The notes: generated from the sequence alone by a model not told the origin. 64,000 nucleotides of DNA from JAVVSR01 sp036654095 (GCA_036654095.1 JAVVSR010000008.1:16438-80437); one strand, 5' to 3'. Shown: positions 8,539 through 17,355, counted from the stretch's first letter. Numbers and translations are program-made.

Positions 8539-9921
8539 TTAGTATTCAAGCTCCTTTTCAAAGTAACTTAATAATTGGTCAATAGGAATTCTAATTTGCG
8601 CCATACTATCTCGTTCGCGAACGGTTACGCATTTATCTTCAAGCGAGTCAAAATCAAGCGTAACACAATAGGGCGTTCCAATTTCGTCTTGACGACGATA
8701 ACGTTTGCCAATACTTCCGCTTTCGTCATAAGTAACGGCAAATTTTTTGGCAAGTGTACGATATATTTCAGACGCTTCCTCAGTAAGCTTTTTTTGTAAT
8801 GGAAGTACGGCAACTTTATAGGGCGCAAGCGCGTGGTGTAAGTGAAGTACTGTGCGTACTTCGCCATCTATTTCTTCCTCGTCATAAGCGTTGCAAAGAA
8901 AAGCAAGTAAAGCGCGGTCAACACCTAAAGACGGCTCAATGCAGTATGGTACGTAACGCTCGTTTGTAATAGGGTCGGTGTAATCTAAATTTTCGCCGCT
9001 TTTTTTTGAGTGACAATTTAAGTCATAATCGGTACGGTCGGCAACGCCCCAAAGTTCGCCCCAACCAAACGGAAATAAAAATTCAAAATCGGTTGTAGCC
9101 AAACTGTAAAAGCTAAGCTCATCCTTGTCGTGGTCGCGAAGTTTCAACTTTTCAGGGTCAATACCTAAATTTAAAAGCCAATCCTTGCAAAAATTCTTCC
9201 AGAAATCAAACCATTTTAAATCTTCGCCAGGTTTACAAAAAAACTCAAGTTCCATTTGCTCAAACTCACGCGTTCTAAAAGTAAAGTTACCCGGAGTTAT
9301 TTCATTTCTAAAAGATTTGCCAATTTGCGCAATGCCAAACGGAATTTTTGAACGAGTAGTGCGTTGCACATTTTTAAAGTTTACAAATATACCTTGCGCA
9401 GTTTCAGGACGCAAGTATACAGTGTTAGCGCTATCCTCGGTGACACCTTGGAATGTTTTAAACATTAAATTGAATTTTCTAACGCCAGTAAAATCGCTGT
9501 TACCGCAAACAGGACATTTGATTTTATTGTCAATTATATATTTTTCCAACTGTTCATTTGACCAGCCTGCAATATTTAAATCCAAACCTTTTTTGCTAAT
9601 ATAATCTTCAATTAAGTTGTCTGCGCGATGACGTGACCGACAACTTTTGCAATCCATCAACGGGTCTGAAAAACCTGATAGATGGCCACTGGCTTCCCAA
9701 ACTGACGGATTCATTAAAATTGCGCAGTCTACGCCAACATTCAATGGATTTTCCTGAACAAACTTTTTCCACCAAGCGCGCTTTACGTTATTTTTCAGCT
9801 CGACGCCTAGCGGACCATAGTCCCAAGTGTTTGCTAACCCGCCGTAAATTTCACTTCCTGCAAAAATTATACCGCGTCCTTTGCATAACGCAACTAATTT
9901 ATCCATAGTCAATTTTGCCAT
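8539..9921 (-). CDS. glyS: Glycyl-tRNA synthetase, single-chain class II
   Basis: Charges tRNA-Gly with glycine. The 460 residues match the alpha2-type (archaeal/Firmicute-like) enzyme and not the alpha2beta2 form. Visible features: GGLANTWDYGPLG near the N-terminus, class II motif 2 in FRNEITPGNFTFRTREFEQ, a zinc-type pair C91-x2-C94 and C136-x2-C139, motif 3 around SLGVDRALLAFL, and a C-terminal anticodon-binding domain from about residue 360 (APYKVAVLPL). The ribosome binding site AAGGAAG precedes the ATG. A strong promoter lies 30 bp upstream. No T-box leader fits in that short distance, which is worth noting because aminoacyl-tRNA synthetase genes in this phylum often have one. Confidence 0.97.
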   Translation of the reverse strand: MAKLTMDKLVALCKGRGIIFAGSEIYGGLANTWDYGPLGVELKNNVKRAWWKKFVQENPLNVGVDCAILMNPSVWEASGHLSGFSDPLMDCKSCRSRHRADNLIEDYISKKGLDLNIAGWSNEQLEKYIIDNKIKCPVCGNSDFTGVRKFNLMFKTFQGVTEDSANTVYLRPETAQGIFVNFKNVQRTTRSKIPFGIAQIGKSFRNEITPGNFTFRTREFEQMELEFFCKPGEDLKWFDFWKNFCKDWLLNLGIDPEKLKLRDHDKDELSFYSLATTDFEFLFPFGWGELWGVADRTDYDLNCHSKKSGENLDYTDPITNERYVPYCIEPSLGVDRALLAFLCNAYDEEEIDGEVRTVLHLHHALAPYKVAVLPLQKKLTEEASEIYRTLAKKFAVTYDESGSIGKRYRRQDEIGTPYCVTLDFDSLEDKCVTVRERDSMAQIRIPIDQLLSYFEKELEY

Positions 9922-9951
9922 ATTATTATCTTCCTTAATATTAATAGTTAA

Positions 9952-9980
9952 ATTCTATTGGCATTTACGCAAAATGTCAA
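9952..9980 (-). promoter_or_regulatory. Promoter of glyS
   Basis: On the minus strand: TTGACA (9980-9975), 17-bp spacer, TAGAAT (9957-9952). The transcript would have a leader of only about 25 nt. A 7-bp inverted repeat TTGAATA / TATTCAA (9991-9997 and 10006-10012) lies just upstream. Confidence 0.82.
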
Positions 9981-10091
9981 GCAAAAAATGTTGAATATAA
10001 TAGCTTATTCAATATGTAACATAAAATATGTCTGTTGCGTATTGTGAAGTATAGATATTTTATATATCGAAAATTAAAAGGAGGTATAGCT

Positions 10092-10394
10092 ATGAACGGA
10101 TTATTTGGTGGCTGTGGCGGAGGTTGCGGCGGTGGTTGCGGCGGCGGTTGTGGCGGTGGTTGTGATTGCATTATATGGATTTTAATCTTATTATGTTGCT
10201 GTGGTGGCGGCGGTGGCTGTGGTTGTGGTTGTAACGATAATTGTGGCAACGATTGTAACAGAGGTTGTGGCAACAGTTGTGGCGGTGGCTGCGGCGGTGG
10301 CGGTGGTGGTTGCAGTTGTATGTTACTTATACTTATGCTGTTATGTTGCGGCGGTTGCGGAAACAGTTGCGGTTGCGGATGTGGCTGTAAATAG
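10092..10394 (+). CDS. Cys/Gly-rich small protein with internal duplication
   Basis: A 100-residue protein made almost entirely of Gly and Cys, interrupted by two short hydrophobic stretches, CIIWILILLCCC and CMLLILMLLCC. Each is preceded by a GGGC-repeat tract and followed by a G-C-G-C-G-C tract, so the gene looks like a head-to-tail duplication of one 45-50 residue unit. No signal peptide is recognisable. Similar bacterial proteins are sometimes labelled chorion-type high-cysteine proteins, with no known function. The ATG at 10092 is set by a strong AAAGGAGG 7 nt upstream and is followed by the Gly/Cys region. The gene is monocistronic with a tight terminator. Metal binding or a disulfide-rich surface or spore structure are possibilities only. 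Confidence 0.8.
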   Translation: MNGLFGGCGGGCGGGCGGGCGGGCDCIIWILILLCCCGGGGGCGCGCNDNCGNDCNRGCGNSCGGGCGGGGGGCSCMLLILMLLCCGGCGNSCGCGCGCK

Positions 10395-10419
10395 TCAAAA
10401 AAACAACAAAGTACTTATT

Positions 10420-10445
10420 AAAAGAGAGGCATTCGCCTCTCTTTT
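10420..10445 (+). terminator. Intrinsic terminator of the Cys/Gly-rich gene
   Basis: Perfect 11-bp stem AAAAGAGAGGC / GCCTCTCTTTT with loop ATTC, 25 bp after the stop. Confidence 0.9.
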
Positions 10446-10742
10446 AAATTTTGCATAAAAAGATAAGTTAAATAGTGCCAATATTTAATGCATTATAAGT
10501 GGCCGATTTTGTATATTTATAGGCGATTGCAAATTAGTGTAAATTACACAAAATGCTTGCAATTCTAAAAATCTATAAAAAGTAATGTTCATTTTATTTA
10601 AAATAATATAAATATTAAAATTAATAATTATGCGCAATTTGTTTTATATTCAAGTATAATAACATTATATTCCAATAAAAATTAAATTATGTAGCAAACA
10701 TCTAGGTAATTCTTCTCAATATTTAATATAATATCTTTTTTA
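10446..10742. other. AT-rich spacer, no gene seen
   Basis: No frame with a plausible start and ribosome binding site and no clear stem-loop. It ends at the promoter of the LRR lipoprotein. Confidence 0.6.
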
Positions 10743-10772
10743 TTGACATACGCGCCCCTATTGTGATAGTAT
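10743..10772 (+). promoter_or_regulatory. Promoter of the LRR lipoprotein
   Basis: TTGACA (10743-10748), 18-bp spacer, TAGTAT (10767-10772). Transcription should start near 10779, just before the palindrome at 10791-10805. Confidence 0.75.
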
Positions 10773-10790
10773 ATATTACGTATAAGTATG

Positions 10791-10805
10791 CTTCACTTAG
10801 TGAAG
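10791..10805. promoter_or_regulatory. Perfect palindrome in the lipoprotein 5' leader
   Basis: CTTCACT-T-AGTGAAG, 7-bp arms around one base, located between the predicted transcription start and the ribosome binding site GGGAGG. It could be a repressor operator or an RNA stem next to the ribosome binding site. Confidence 0.5.
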
Positions 10806-10816
10806 GGAGGATTTTT

Positions 10817-11737
10817 ATGAAAAAATTTACAACAATATTAGTGGCAATGGTGTTGGCCGCATCGATGTTTGCATTTGTCGCTTGTGGGAAACCTGCTGAA
10901 AACACCGCCGTTAATGATGAAGATTTTAATCCCGCGCTGGCGTCTGCCGACTTTGAGGACGGAACTTGGACATTGCTTGAGTCAAAAGATGCAATTATTC
11001 CTTCAGAGGTTGATGGAGCAATCGCTACCGACCCTAAGTTCTTAATGATGGAACCTTACAGTACGACAGGTTACAAAGTGCGTGGTTTTAGCAGTGTAAC
11101 AGAAGGGCGTCCAACTGACCTTGTAATTCCAAACGTTTACAACGGGTTACCAGTTGTTATGATTGACACGGGTTCGTTCCGTGACGACACGACCATTACA
11201 AGCGTAAAAATGGGTTCTAATATGAAATACGTTTACGCTAACGCTTTTAGAGATTGTTCAAATTTAAGAGAAGTTGTTTTAGGTACTAATGTTAAAAAAA
11301 TCCATCACGCAGCATTTAAACATTGTACAAGTTTAACTGAAATAGTTATTCCTGCATACGTTACTCACTTGGAAGGGAATGTCTTTTCGGGTTGCACTAG
11401 CCTAAGTAAGGTTACGTTTCAAAAATCATATTATGTCACTATCAATGAAATGACCGAGGTTGAAGAAACTGTCGCTATTGGCGTAAGTGATTTTGCGGTT
11501 TGCGTATTTATGGGTTGCACATCTTTGAAAGAAATTGAATTACCCGAAACTTTAACTACTATTGGTATGGGCTGCTTTAGAAATGCGGGGCTTGTAAAAC
11601 TTACGATACCTAGAAGCGTAAATTATGTTGGCTCGCTCGCGTTTAGTAACTGTACGGAACTTGTGGTTAAACATTACAAAATTAAAACCTTAGCAGAAGA
11701 TGCTTTTTATAACTGCGCAGATGTTACAAAAATTTAA
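10817..11737 (+). CDS. Lipoprotein with BspA-type leucine-rich repeats
   Basis: A 306-residue exported protein. The N-terminus has a KKF charge cluster, a hydrophobic core and the lipobox FVAC, so Cys25 is probably lipidated and the protein held on the outer face of the membrane. From about residue 95 it has LRR_5/BspA-like repeats of the form F-x-x-C-x-x-L-x-x-[VI]-x-[LI] (FRDCSNLREVVL, FKHCTSLTEIVI, FSGCTSLSKVTF, FMGCTSLKEIEL), usually surface adhesion or ligand-binding modules. GGGAGG 6 nt before the ATG fixes the start. The gene stands alone between its own promoter and terminator. Confidence 0.9.
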   Translation: MKKFTTILVAMVLAASMFAFVACGKPAENTAVNDEDFNPALASADFEDGTWTLLESKDAIIPSEVDGAIATDPKFLMMEPYSTTGYKVRGFSSVTEGRPTDLVIPNVYNGLPVVMIDTGSFRDDTTITSVKMGSNMKYVYANAFRDCSNLREVVLGTNVKKIHHAAFKHCTSLTEIVIPAYVTHLEGNVFSGCTSLSKVTFQKSYYVTINEMTEVEETVAIGVSDFAVCVFMGCTSLKEIELPETLTTIGMGCFRNAGLVKLTIPRSVNYVGSLAFSNCTELVVKHYKIKTLAEDAFYNCADVTKI

Positions 11738-11752
11738 GTAAAAACTGTTTTT

Positions 11753-11777
11753 AGCCCGACTTAGGTCGGGCTTTTTT
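11753..11777 (+). terminator. Intrinsic terminator of the LRR lipoprotein gene
   Basis: GC-rich stem AGCCCGAC / GTCGGGCT with loop TTAG and a T-run. The spacer from here to 12008 is AT-rich and shows nothing else. Confidence 0.92.
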
Positions 11778-12008
11778 GTTTTAACCATAAAACCGAATAT
11801 CTATTTACGTCTATAAGTTGTTTTGGTTTGCCAATACTAAAATGAGTTAATGCAAACGTTATAAATAAACTTCAACGTATATCTGAAAATTGCTAGTCTA
11901 TAAAATTTATTTTCAAAAACAAGGGTGTAATTAAAATTAATTGATAAAGTTAAATAATTTTAATAAATAAATATTTTGCGTGTTCAAATTTAGATAATGC
12001 ATTTATCA

Positions 12009-12473
12009 TTAATTTAAAAGTACAATGCTGTAATTAATTATAAATAAGTAACTGTACCAACATAATATAGGCAAATATAAAAATGCAAGCAATGTATGCT
12101 TTTTTATCAATCGTTTTTCGTAAATAAAACTGATAATTATCTCAAGAAGTAATATTATCAGCGCAATTATTTTTAGGTGCGCTACAAAAAAAACTACCGT
12201 CCATATTGACAAAAGCAGCCCGCCTAATCCGTATAAGTAAATATACGGAAGCAGTTCGTTTTTTATAACAAGCCTAGCAATTATGTAAATAGACAAAGCG
12301 TATACCACGCACCATATAATAGAGTGCATTATTGGTTTTATTGAAAATGCGGGCAATGTCAGGGTTGTGTACCACGCCAACCCGTTTTGAACAGAAACCG
12401 CGCCTACCCACTCAATTAAAAGTGTAAAAGCAAGCGCAAATACTAACGCATACAGCCATTTTAATGCTTTCAT
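12009..12473 (-). CDS. TspO/MBR family membrane protein
   Basis: A 154-residue protein with five membrane helices. The helix-1/2 loop WYTTLTLPAFSIKP, then IIWCVVYALSIYIIARLV, and the C-terminal WYSYLFIINYSIVLLN match the pattern of the tryptophan-rich sensory protein family, which binds porphyrins and other small hydrophobic ligands. The usual PP in the first loop and the WT in helix 2 are altered here (IKP, WC), so ligand preference may differ. The gene diverges from coaX with 109 bp between them. The ribosome binding site is weak. Role in this organism is unknown. Confidence 0.8.
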   Translation of the reverse strand: MKALKWLYALVFALAFTLLIEWVGAVSVQNGLAWYTTLTLPAFSIKPIMHSIIWCVVYALSIYIIARLVIKNELLPYIYLYGLGGLLLSIWTVVFFVAHLKIIALIILLLEIIISFIYEKRLIKKHTLLAFLYLPILCWYSYLFIINYSIVLLN

Positions 12474-12527
12474 ACTTTATTATATTGAGTTTTTAAAGTC
12501 AATATGAAACAAGATTATGGTTATTGG

Positions 12528-12556
12528 TTGTAAAATTATAAATAATTTGCTATAAT
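12528..12556 (+). promoter_or_regulatory. Promoter of the coaX-hom operon
   Basis: TTGTAA (12528-12533), 17-bp spacer, TATAAT (12551-12556), about 26 bp before the coaX start. Confidence 0.8.
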
Positions 12557-12582
12557 AATGAAAATTATAAAAAAGGTGATTT

Positions 12583-13353
12583 ATGTTATTAGTTTTGGAT
12601 GTTGGAAATACCAACGTCAAAGTTGGCCTGTATGAGGGCGAAACATTTATAAAAAGCTGGCGTATTTCAACGCTTGCATCACGCACCGCCGACGAGTTTG
12701 GAATGGTTTTGTTTGACCTTTTTTCCACGCGCGATACCGCATTTGAGGATATTGATGGCATTATCGTATCGTCGGTAGCGCCGTCACTAAATTATACTAT
12801 TGAGCACGCTTGCACGTATTATATGAATAGAAAACCTATTTTTGTTGACAGCGACTCTAAAACTGGTATGACATTTTTATATACCAATCCAAGCGAATTG
12901 GGAGCGGATAGGATTGTTTCAGCGGTCGCGGCCTATACCTTGTACAAAGGGCCTTGCATTGTTGTTGACTTTGGTAGCGCAACTACGTTTAACGCTATTA
13001 CAATCGATGGCAAGTTTTTGGGCGGCGCGATTGCCCCGGGCATAAAAAATGCAACGGAATCTTTGGTAAATACAGCTGCGCGTCTTCCTCGAATTGAGCT
13101 TGTTGCGCCCAAAAGCGTGCTTGGCAAGACAACTATTGAAAACATGCAGGTTGGCATAGCGTATGGCTTTACAGGGCTTGTTAGCTATATTATAAACAAA
13201 ATTAAGGAAGAAGATGGTATGGCCAATGCAAAAGTTATTGCGACTGGCGGTTTAAGCGAGTTAGTGATGGAAACGGACGCGTCAATAATTGATATTGTTG
13301 ACCGCGCGCTTGCGCTTAAGGGTTTAAAATTAATGTACGATTTGAATAAATAA
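12583..13353 (+). CDS. coaX: Type III pantothenate kinase
   Basis: Phosphorylates pantothenate, the first step of coenzyme A synthesis, with the acetyl-CoA-insensitive CoaX enzyme. The 256 residues carry the ASKHA-fold signatures: DVGNTNVKVGLYEG (phosphate 1), GADRIVSAVAA, DFGSATTFNAI (phosphate 2) and ATGGLSEL near the C-terminus. AAAAAGG lies 7-8 nt upstream of the ATG. It is the first gene of a three-gene unit with hom 11 bp downstream. The pairing with homoserine dehydrogenase is not a pathway link I can explain. Confidence 0.96.
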   Translation: MLLVLDVGNTNVKVGLYEGETFIKSWRISTLASRTADEFGMVLFDLFSTRDTAFEDIDGIIVSSVAPSLNYTIEHACTYYMNRKPIFVDSDSKTGMTFLYTNPSELGADRIVSAVAAYTLYKGPCIVVDFGSATTFNAITIDGKFLGGAIAPGIKNATESLVNTAARLPRIELVAPKSVLGKTTIENMQVGIAYGFTGLVSYIINKIKEEDGMANAKVIATGGLSELVMETDASIIDIVDRALALKGLKLMYDLNK

Positions 13354-13364
13354 GGAGTTTCATT

Positions 13365-14651
13365 ATGAAAAAAGTTGGCGTTGCCTTGCTTGGGTTGGGG
13401 ACTGTTGGTGGAGGAACTTATAGGATTTTAGAAAAAAACAAGGAAATGTTTAAAAAGACGCAAGGTCTTGACATTTCGGTTTTACATATTCTTGAACGGA
13501 ATATATCGCGAGCGGAAGCTTTGGGAATTGACACGTCTATTGTTTCGTGCGATATTGAAAATATTATCAATAATCCCAATATTTCTATTGTATGTGAATT
13601 TTTCGGGGGCATTGAACCTGCTCGCACTTTTTTAATCAAGGCTCTTGAAGCTGGCAAGTCAATAGTAACTGCAAATAAGGAACTGTTTTCTAAACATTGG
13701 CACGAGCTAGAGGCTGCTGCAAAAAAAGGTAAAGCTGGTCTTTATTTTGAAGCGAGTTGTGTGGGTGGAGTACCAATTATACGCGCCATAACTGAAGGTA
13801 TGCAGGCTAATACAATTTTATCAATTAAGGGTATTATAAATGGTACGACAAATTATATTTTATCTGAAATGAGTCAAAATGGGACTGATTACGCAGTCGC
13901 ATTGAAAAACGCGCAAGCCTTAGGGTATGCCGAAGCTGACCCCACCGCTGACGTCGAAGGATATGACGCTAGCTATAAACTAAGTATTTTGTCCACGCTT
14001 TCATACAACAAAAAAGTGCCTGTTTCACGCGTTTATCGCGAAGGTATTTCAAACATAAACGTGTCCGATATTAACTACGGAAAAGAGTTGGGGCTGACTT
14101 TAAAACTGTTAGGTATAAGCAAAAATCACGAGGGCAAAATTGAAGCGCACGTGCATCCTGTGTTTGTCCCAAATAGCAATCCATTGGCTAGCGTATCAGG
14201 AAGTTTTAATGCAGTTTTACTTAAGGGCGACAGCGTTGGCGATATTATGCTTTATGGTCGCGGAGCAGGCGATTTGCCCACTGGAAGCGCAATCGTTTCG
14301 GATATTATTTTTGCGGCTCAACAAGCAAAACCACGGTATTTACCGTTTAAAAACGATGGTTCAAGCCGTGATTGTGATTTTATAAGTGATTTTTCAAGTA
14401 AATACTATATAAGGCTTACAGCTATTGATAAGTGTGGCACATTGGGGCGTATCTCTAGTGTATTTGGCAAAAACAACGTAAGCATAACCACAGTTTTGCA
14501 AAAGCAAATTTGTGAAAATAAGGAAGATGGTATACCAATAATTTTTGTTACTCACGTCACCACCGAAAAAAATATTGACAAAGCTCTTGAACAAATTAGA
14601 AGCCTTGAGGGTGTTAAGTCAGTTGATGCGCTTATCCGCGTAGAAGATTAA
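13365..14651 (+). CDS. hom: Homoserine dehydrogenase with C-terminal ACT domain
   Basis: Reduces aspartate semialdehyde to homoserine, the branch point toward threonine and methionine. The 428 residues show the NAD(P)-binding GLGTVGGGTYRI at the N-terminus, TANKELFS with the catalytic-site Lys, the conserved KGIINGTTNYIL and GYAEADPTADVEGYDA, and from about residue 350 an ACT domain (YYIRLTAIDKCGTLGRISSVFG) that usually senses threonine. AAGGAG precedes the ATG. The gene lies between coaX and a small membrane protein in one operon. Confidence 0.97.
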   Translation: MKKVGVALLGLGTVGGGTYRILEKNKEMFKKTQGLDISVLHILERNISRAEALGIDTSIVSCDIENIINNPNISIVCEFFGGIEPARTFLIKALEAGKSIVTANKELFSKHWHELEAAAKKGKAGLYFEASCVGGVPIIRAITEGMQANTILSIKGIINGTTNYILSEMSQNGTDYAVALKNAQALGYAEADPTADVEGYDASYKLSILSTLSYNKKVPVSRVYREGISNINVSDINYGKELGLTLKLLGISKNHEGKIEAHVHPVFVPNSNPLASVSGSFNAVLLKGDSVGDIMLYGRGAGDLPTGSAIVSDIIFAAQQAKPRYLPFKNDGSSRDCDFISDFSSKYYIRLTAIDKCGTLGRISSVFGKNNVSITTVLQKQICENKEDGIPIIFVTHVTTEKNIDKALEQIRSLEGVKSVDALIRVED

Positions 14652-14664
14652 TTTTGGAGCAGGT

Positions 14665-14865
14665 ATGACCGAACAAATTGAAAAAGCTGCCGACAATTAT
14701 TTAATGGAAAAACTTCAACCATATATTAATATGGCTTTGGAATTTTGGATTAAAAACAAGACACTTATTTTAGTGGCTGGCATAGTGTTGATTGGCTTGA
14801 TATTTTTCTTTGGAGTACTTAGGGCAAAATACAATCGCGATAATCGGCGCAACAATAAAAGATAA
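14665..14865 (+). CDS. Small single-pass membrane protein
   Basis: 66 residues: an amphipathic N-terminal half, one membrane helix at about residues 34-52 (TLILVAGIVLIGLIFFFGVL), and a very basic tail (RAKYNRDNRRNNKR), which predicts an outside-N, inside-C orientation. The binding site TTTTGGAGC is 5-6 nt from the ATG and the gene follows hom by 13 bp, ending in a strong terminator, so it is very likely translated. I do not recognise the family. Confidence 0.75.
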   Translation: MTEQIEKAADNYLMEKLQPYINMALEFWIKNKTLILVAGIVLIGLIFFFGVLRAKYNRDNRRNNKR

Positions 14866-14899
14866 TTTATATAAGTGTAATTTTTTAATTTAAATTAGC

Positions 14900-14931
14900 A
14901 AACCCCTGTCAAATGTTGACAGGGGTTTTTT
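14900..14931 (+). terminator. Intrinsic terminator of the coaX operon
   Basis: Perfect 12-bp stem AACCCCTGTCAA / TTGACAGGGGTT followed by T-rich sequence. Confidence 0.93.
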
Positions 14932-14939
14932 GTTTACAA

Positions 14940-14981
14940 GATACTTAATTATAGTTTACACACGATACTTAATTATAGTTT
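14940..14981 (+). repeat. Short direct repeat
   Basis: An 18-bp sequence GATACTTAATTATAGTTT occurs twice with a 24-bp period, just after the coaX-operon terminator. Confidence 0.75.
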
Positions 14982-15066
14982 TAGCTAAATAAATTGATTT
15001 TTAAAAAGAATTCTGAAACTGTTAAATATTTTCAATTATAAGCGCTTTTAATAAATTGACGATATA

Positions 15067-16716
15067 TTAGTTTTTATCGTGGTCGCGAATTTCGACACGA
15101 CGAATTTTCCCCGATACTGTTTTTGGAAGCTCATCAACAAACTCAATAATTCGAGGATATTTATAAGGAGCGGTTACTCGCTTAACGTGGTCTTTAAGCT
15201 CATTCTCTAATTCCTTAGAAGGAGTGTAACCTTTGGCCAACACTATTGTTGCTTTTACAATTTGACCGCGAAGTTCATCAGGGACAGCTGTAATTGCACA
15301 TTCTAAAACAGCCTTATGCTCGTGCAACGCGCTTTCAACTTCAAATGGCCCTATGCGATAGCCCGACGATTTTATTATGTCATCTTTTCTGCCAACAAAC
15401 CAAAACCAACCATCTTTATCTTTATATGCAAGGTCGCCCGTATGGTAGAACTTATCTTCAATCAATGCCTTTGTACGTTGTTCATCCATATGATATCCCG
15501 CAACTAATCCGCATTGGTTTGGCGATTTCAAAATTGCAATTTCACCTTCTTGACCAACTTGAACTTCATTTTCAAAATCGTCAATAAGTTTAACATCGTA
15601 AATTGGGCTTGGCTTACCAAGACTTCCCGAAATAGGAGTTAAAAAAGAAAATGTACCAAGCATAACCGTGCTTTCCGTTTGGCCAAAGCCTTCATAAATA
15701 GGCAATCCTGTCGCTAATTTAAACTGTTTAAAAATTTCAGCATTTAAACTTTCGCCTGCGGTAGAACAGTGTGTCAGCGTTGAAAAATCAAACACAGATA
15801 AATCTTCCTTGACCAAAAATCGATAAATTGTCGGAGGAGCGCAAAATGTGGTTATGCCATATTTTGAAAGTAATGGCAGCACATCTGTTGGCGTAAAGCG
15901 GCCGTGATAATCATATACAAATACGGTGCTTCCAGCAATCCATTGTCCATAAATTTCGCCCCAACTACACTTGGCCCAGCCAGTTTCCGCCATTGTAAAG
16001 TGTAGGCCTCCGTCAAAAACACTTTGCCAGTATTTTGCCGTTATTATATGGCCTAAAGGATATGTGAAGTTGTGCATAACCATCTTTGGCATACCCGTTG
16101 TCCCCGAAGTAAAATAAACTAGCATCGGGTCATCGTTGTTTGGACGATAAGTAAAATTATATGTGTCAGACGCCGACTCAAGTTCAGACGATAAATCCAA
16201 ATATTTTGAGCTGCCATCAACAGAGAAAATATTTTTTAATGTTTTACAGTGAGGTAACGCTAAATCAATATGCTCTAAAACGTCGGTTTCATTTGTCGTA
16301 AATAAAAGCTGTATATTGGCTTCATTGCAACGGTAAGCAATATCTTTCGGAGTGAGAAGATGTGTAGCGGGAATTAAAACAATCCCAAGTTTGCAACAAG
16401 CTACTGTTAAAATCCAATATTCATAACGTCTATTGAGCATACTCATAACAAAGTCGCCACGTTTTATGCCAAATTTCGTAAGTAAGTTGCACATCTTGTC
16501 AGAAAGAACTTTTAATTCGCCAAAAGTGATACACTTTTCGTGTCCCTTATCATTGCACCATACTACGGCGCGTTTGTCGGGCGAAAGCCGTGCGTATTCG
16601 TCGGCGATATCAAAACCGAAATTAAAGTTTTTAGGCACAAAAACTTTTGCGTTAGCGTAAAAGTCATCGTAGTCGCTAAATTCAGTTTTGCTTAAATACT
16701 TTGATAAAAAATTCAT
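15067..16716 (-). CDS. AMP-forming acyl-CoA synthetase
   Basis: Activates a carboxylic acid to its acyl-CoA through an acyl-adenylate. The 549 residues hold the ANL-family motifs: P-loop YFTSGTTGMPKMV, GFGQTE (A5), TGDLAYKD (A7), GRKDDIIKSSGYRI (A8/hinge) and PKTVSGKIRR with the C-terminal catalytic Lys that protein acetyltransferases often modify. Overall it resembles the medium-chain acyl-CoA or acetyl-CoA-synthetase-like group; substrate cannot be set from sequence. GAGG lies upstream of the ATG. It is monocistronic, so context does not narrow the substrate. Confidence 0.93.
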   Translation of the reverse strand: MNFLSKYLSKTEFSDYDDFYANAKVFVPKNFNFGFDIADEYARLSPDKRAVVWCNDKGHEKCITFGELKVLSDKMCNLLTKFGIKRGDFVMSMLNRRYEYWILTVACCKLGIVLIPATHLLTPKDIAYRCNEANIQLLFTTNETDVLEHIDLALPHCKTLKNIFSVDGSSKYLDLSSELESASDTYNFTYRPNNDDPMLVYFTSGTTGMPKMVMHNFTYPLGHIITAKYWQSVFDGGLHFTMAETGWAKCSWGEIYGQWIAGSTVFVYDYHGRFTPTDVLPLLSKYGITTFCAPPTIYRFLVKEDLSVFDFSTLTHCSTAGESLNAEIFKQFKLATGLPIYEGFGQTESTVMLGTFSFLTPISGSLGKPSPIYDVKLIDDFENEVQVGQEGEIAILKSPNQCGLVAGYHMDEQRTKALIEDKFYHTGDLAYKDKDGWFWFVGRKDDIIKSSGYRIGPFEVESALHEHKAVLECAITAVPDELRGQIVKATIVLAKGYTPSKELENELKDHVKRVTAPYKYPRIIEFVDELPKTVSGKIRRVEIRDHDKN

Positions 16717-16860
16717 CTTGGCCTCACAATGTTAAAATTAGTTTTAATTTTAGCACAAAAACATAATTATTACTAGCAAATATCTGCACAATTTGCATTT
16801 TTTATGTGATAATAGTAAATAAATACATATATGACTATGTTTATATGGTTTGAAATATTG

Positions 16861-16889
16861 TTGATTTTAGTCTGAAATGGTGTTATAAT
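16861..16889 (+). promoter_or_regulatory. Promoter of the uvrBA-containing operon
   Basis: TTGATT (16861-16866), 17-bp spacer, TATAAT (16884-16889), 28 bp before the first gene. I saw no LexA/SOS-type box (GAAC-N4-GTTC) next to it. Confidence 0.78.
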
Positions 16890-16917
16890 AAACTGAAATA
16901 TTTTGAGGTGGCGCAAT

Positions 16918-17343
16918 ATGTTAGATAGACAAAGCACGGCAGTTTTAAATATTATAAACAATATCAGTGATGGCTCGTATAAAATTATTGATGCCGAGGA
17001 TATTATCAGTAAGCTATCGGAAAGCGACAAAGCCAGTAAACTTGAGTTGTCGGGCATAATTCGTAGCCTTACCGACCACGAACTTATAAAAGTAAAGTAT
17101 TCAACGCTTGAAGAATATTGTCTTGCCGCGCTTCCCAAGGCGCGTCTTGTAGAGGAAAAGGTTAAGACTATCGCTCCTGTTGAAGAAGAAGCCGAAGATT
17201 CTTTGCCTATTGTAGCAACTAGGCAGGCATCTGATTACAATAAAATTAAAAAACTAGTCAAATGGGCTGCTTTTTATGGAGCATTGATAGGCGGCGCGAT
17301 TGTTGGTGTTGTCGGTATCGTAATTGGCTTTATCATAAGGTAA
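16918..17343 (+). CDS. Winged-helix-like protein with C-terminal membrane anchor (1)
   Basis: 141 residues. The N-terminal part (1 to about 85) alternates helices and strands as in a winged-helix domain (TAVLNIINNI, then ELSGIIRSLTDHELIKVKYS, ending YCLAALPKAR). An acidic linker follows (EEEAED) and then one long membrane helix at about 115-141 (LVKWAAFYGALIGGAIVGVV and on) at the extreme C-terminus. GAGGTGG upstream supports ATG 16918. It is first in an operon with a similar protein and uvrBA. The function is not known to me; the architecture suggests a membrane-tethered adaptor or regulator. Confidence 0.78.
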   Translation: MLDRQSTAVLNIINNISDGSYKIIDAEDIISKLSESDKASKLELSGIIRSLTDHELIKVKYSTLEEYCLAALPKARLVEEKVKTIAPVEEEAEDSLPIVATRQASDYNKIKKLVKWAAFYGALIGGAIVGVVGIVIGFIIR

Positions 17344-17355
17344 AAGAGGTAAACT

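Noticed and set aside
9125..9604. 159-residue plus-strand frame opposite glyS
   Set aside because: Antisense shadow of a conserved enzyme, no start signals.
9922..10034. T-box leader for glyS
   Set aside because: The promoter lies only about 30 bp from the start codon and no T-box consensus is present.
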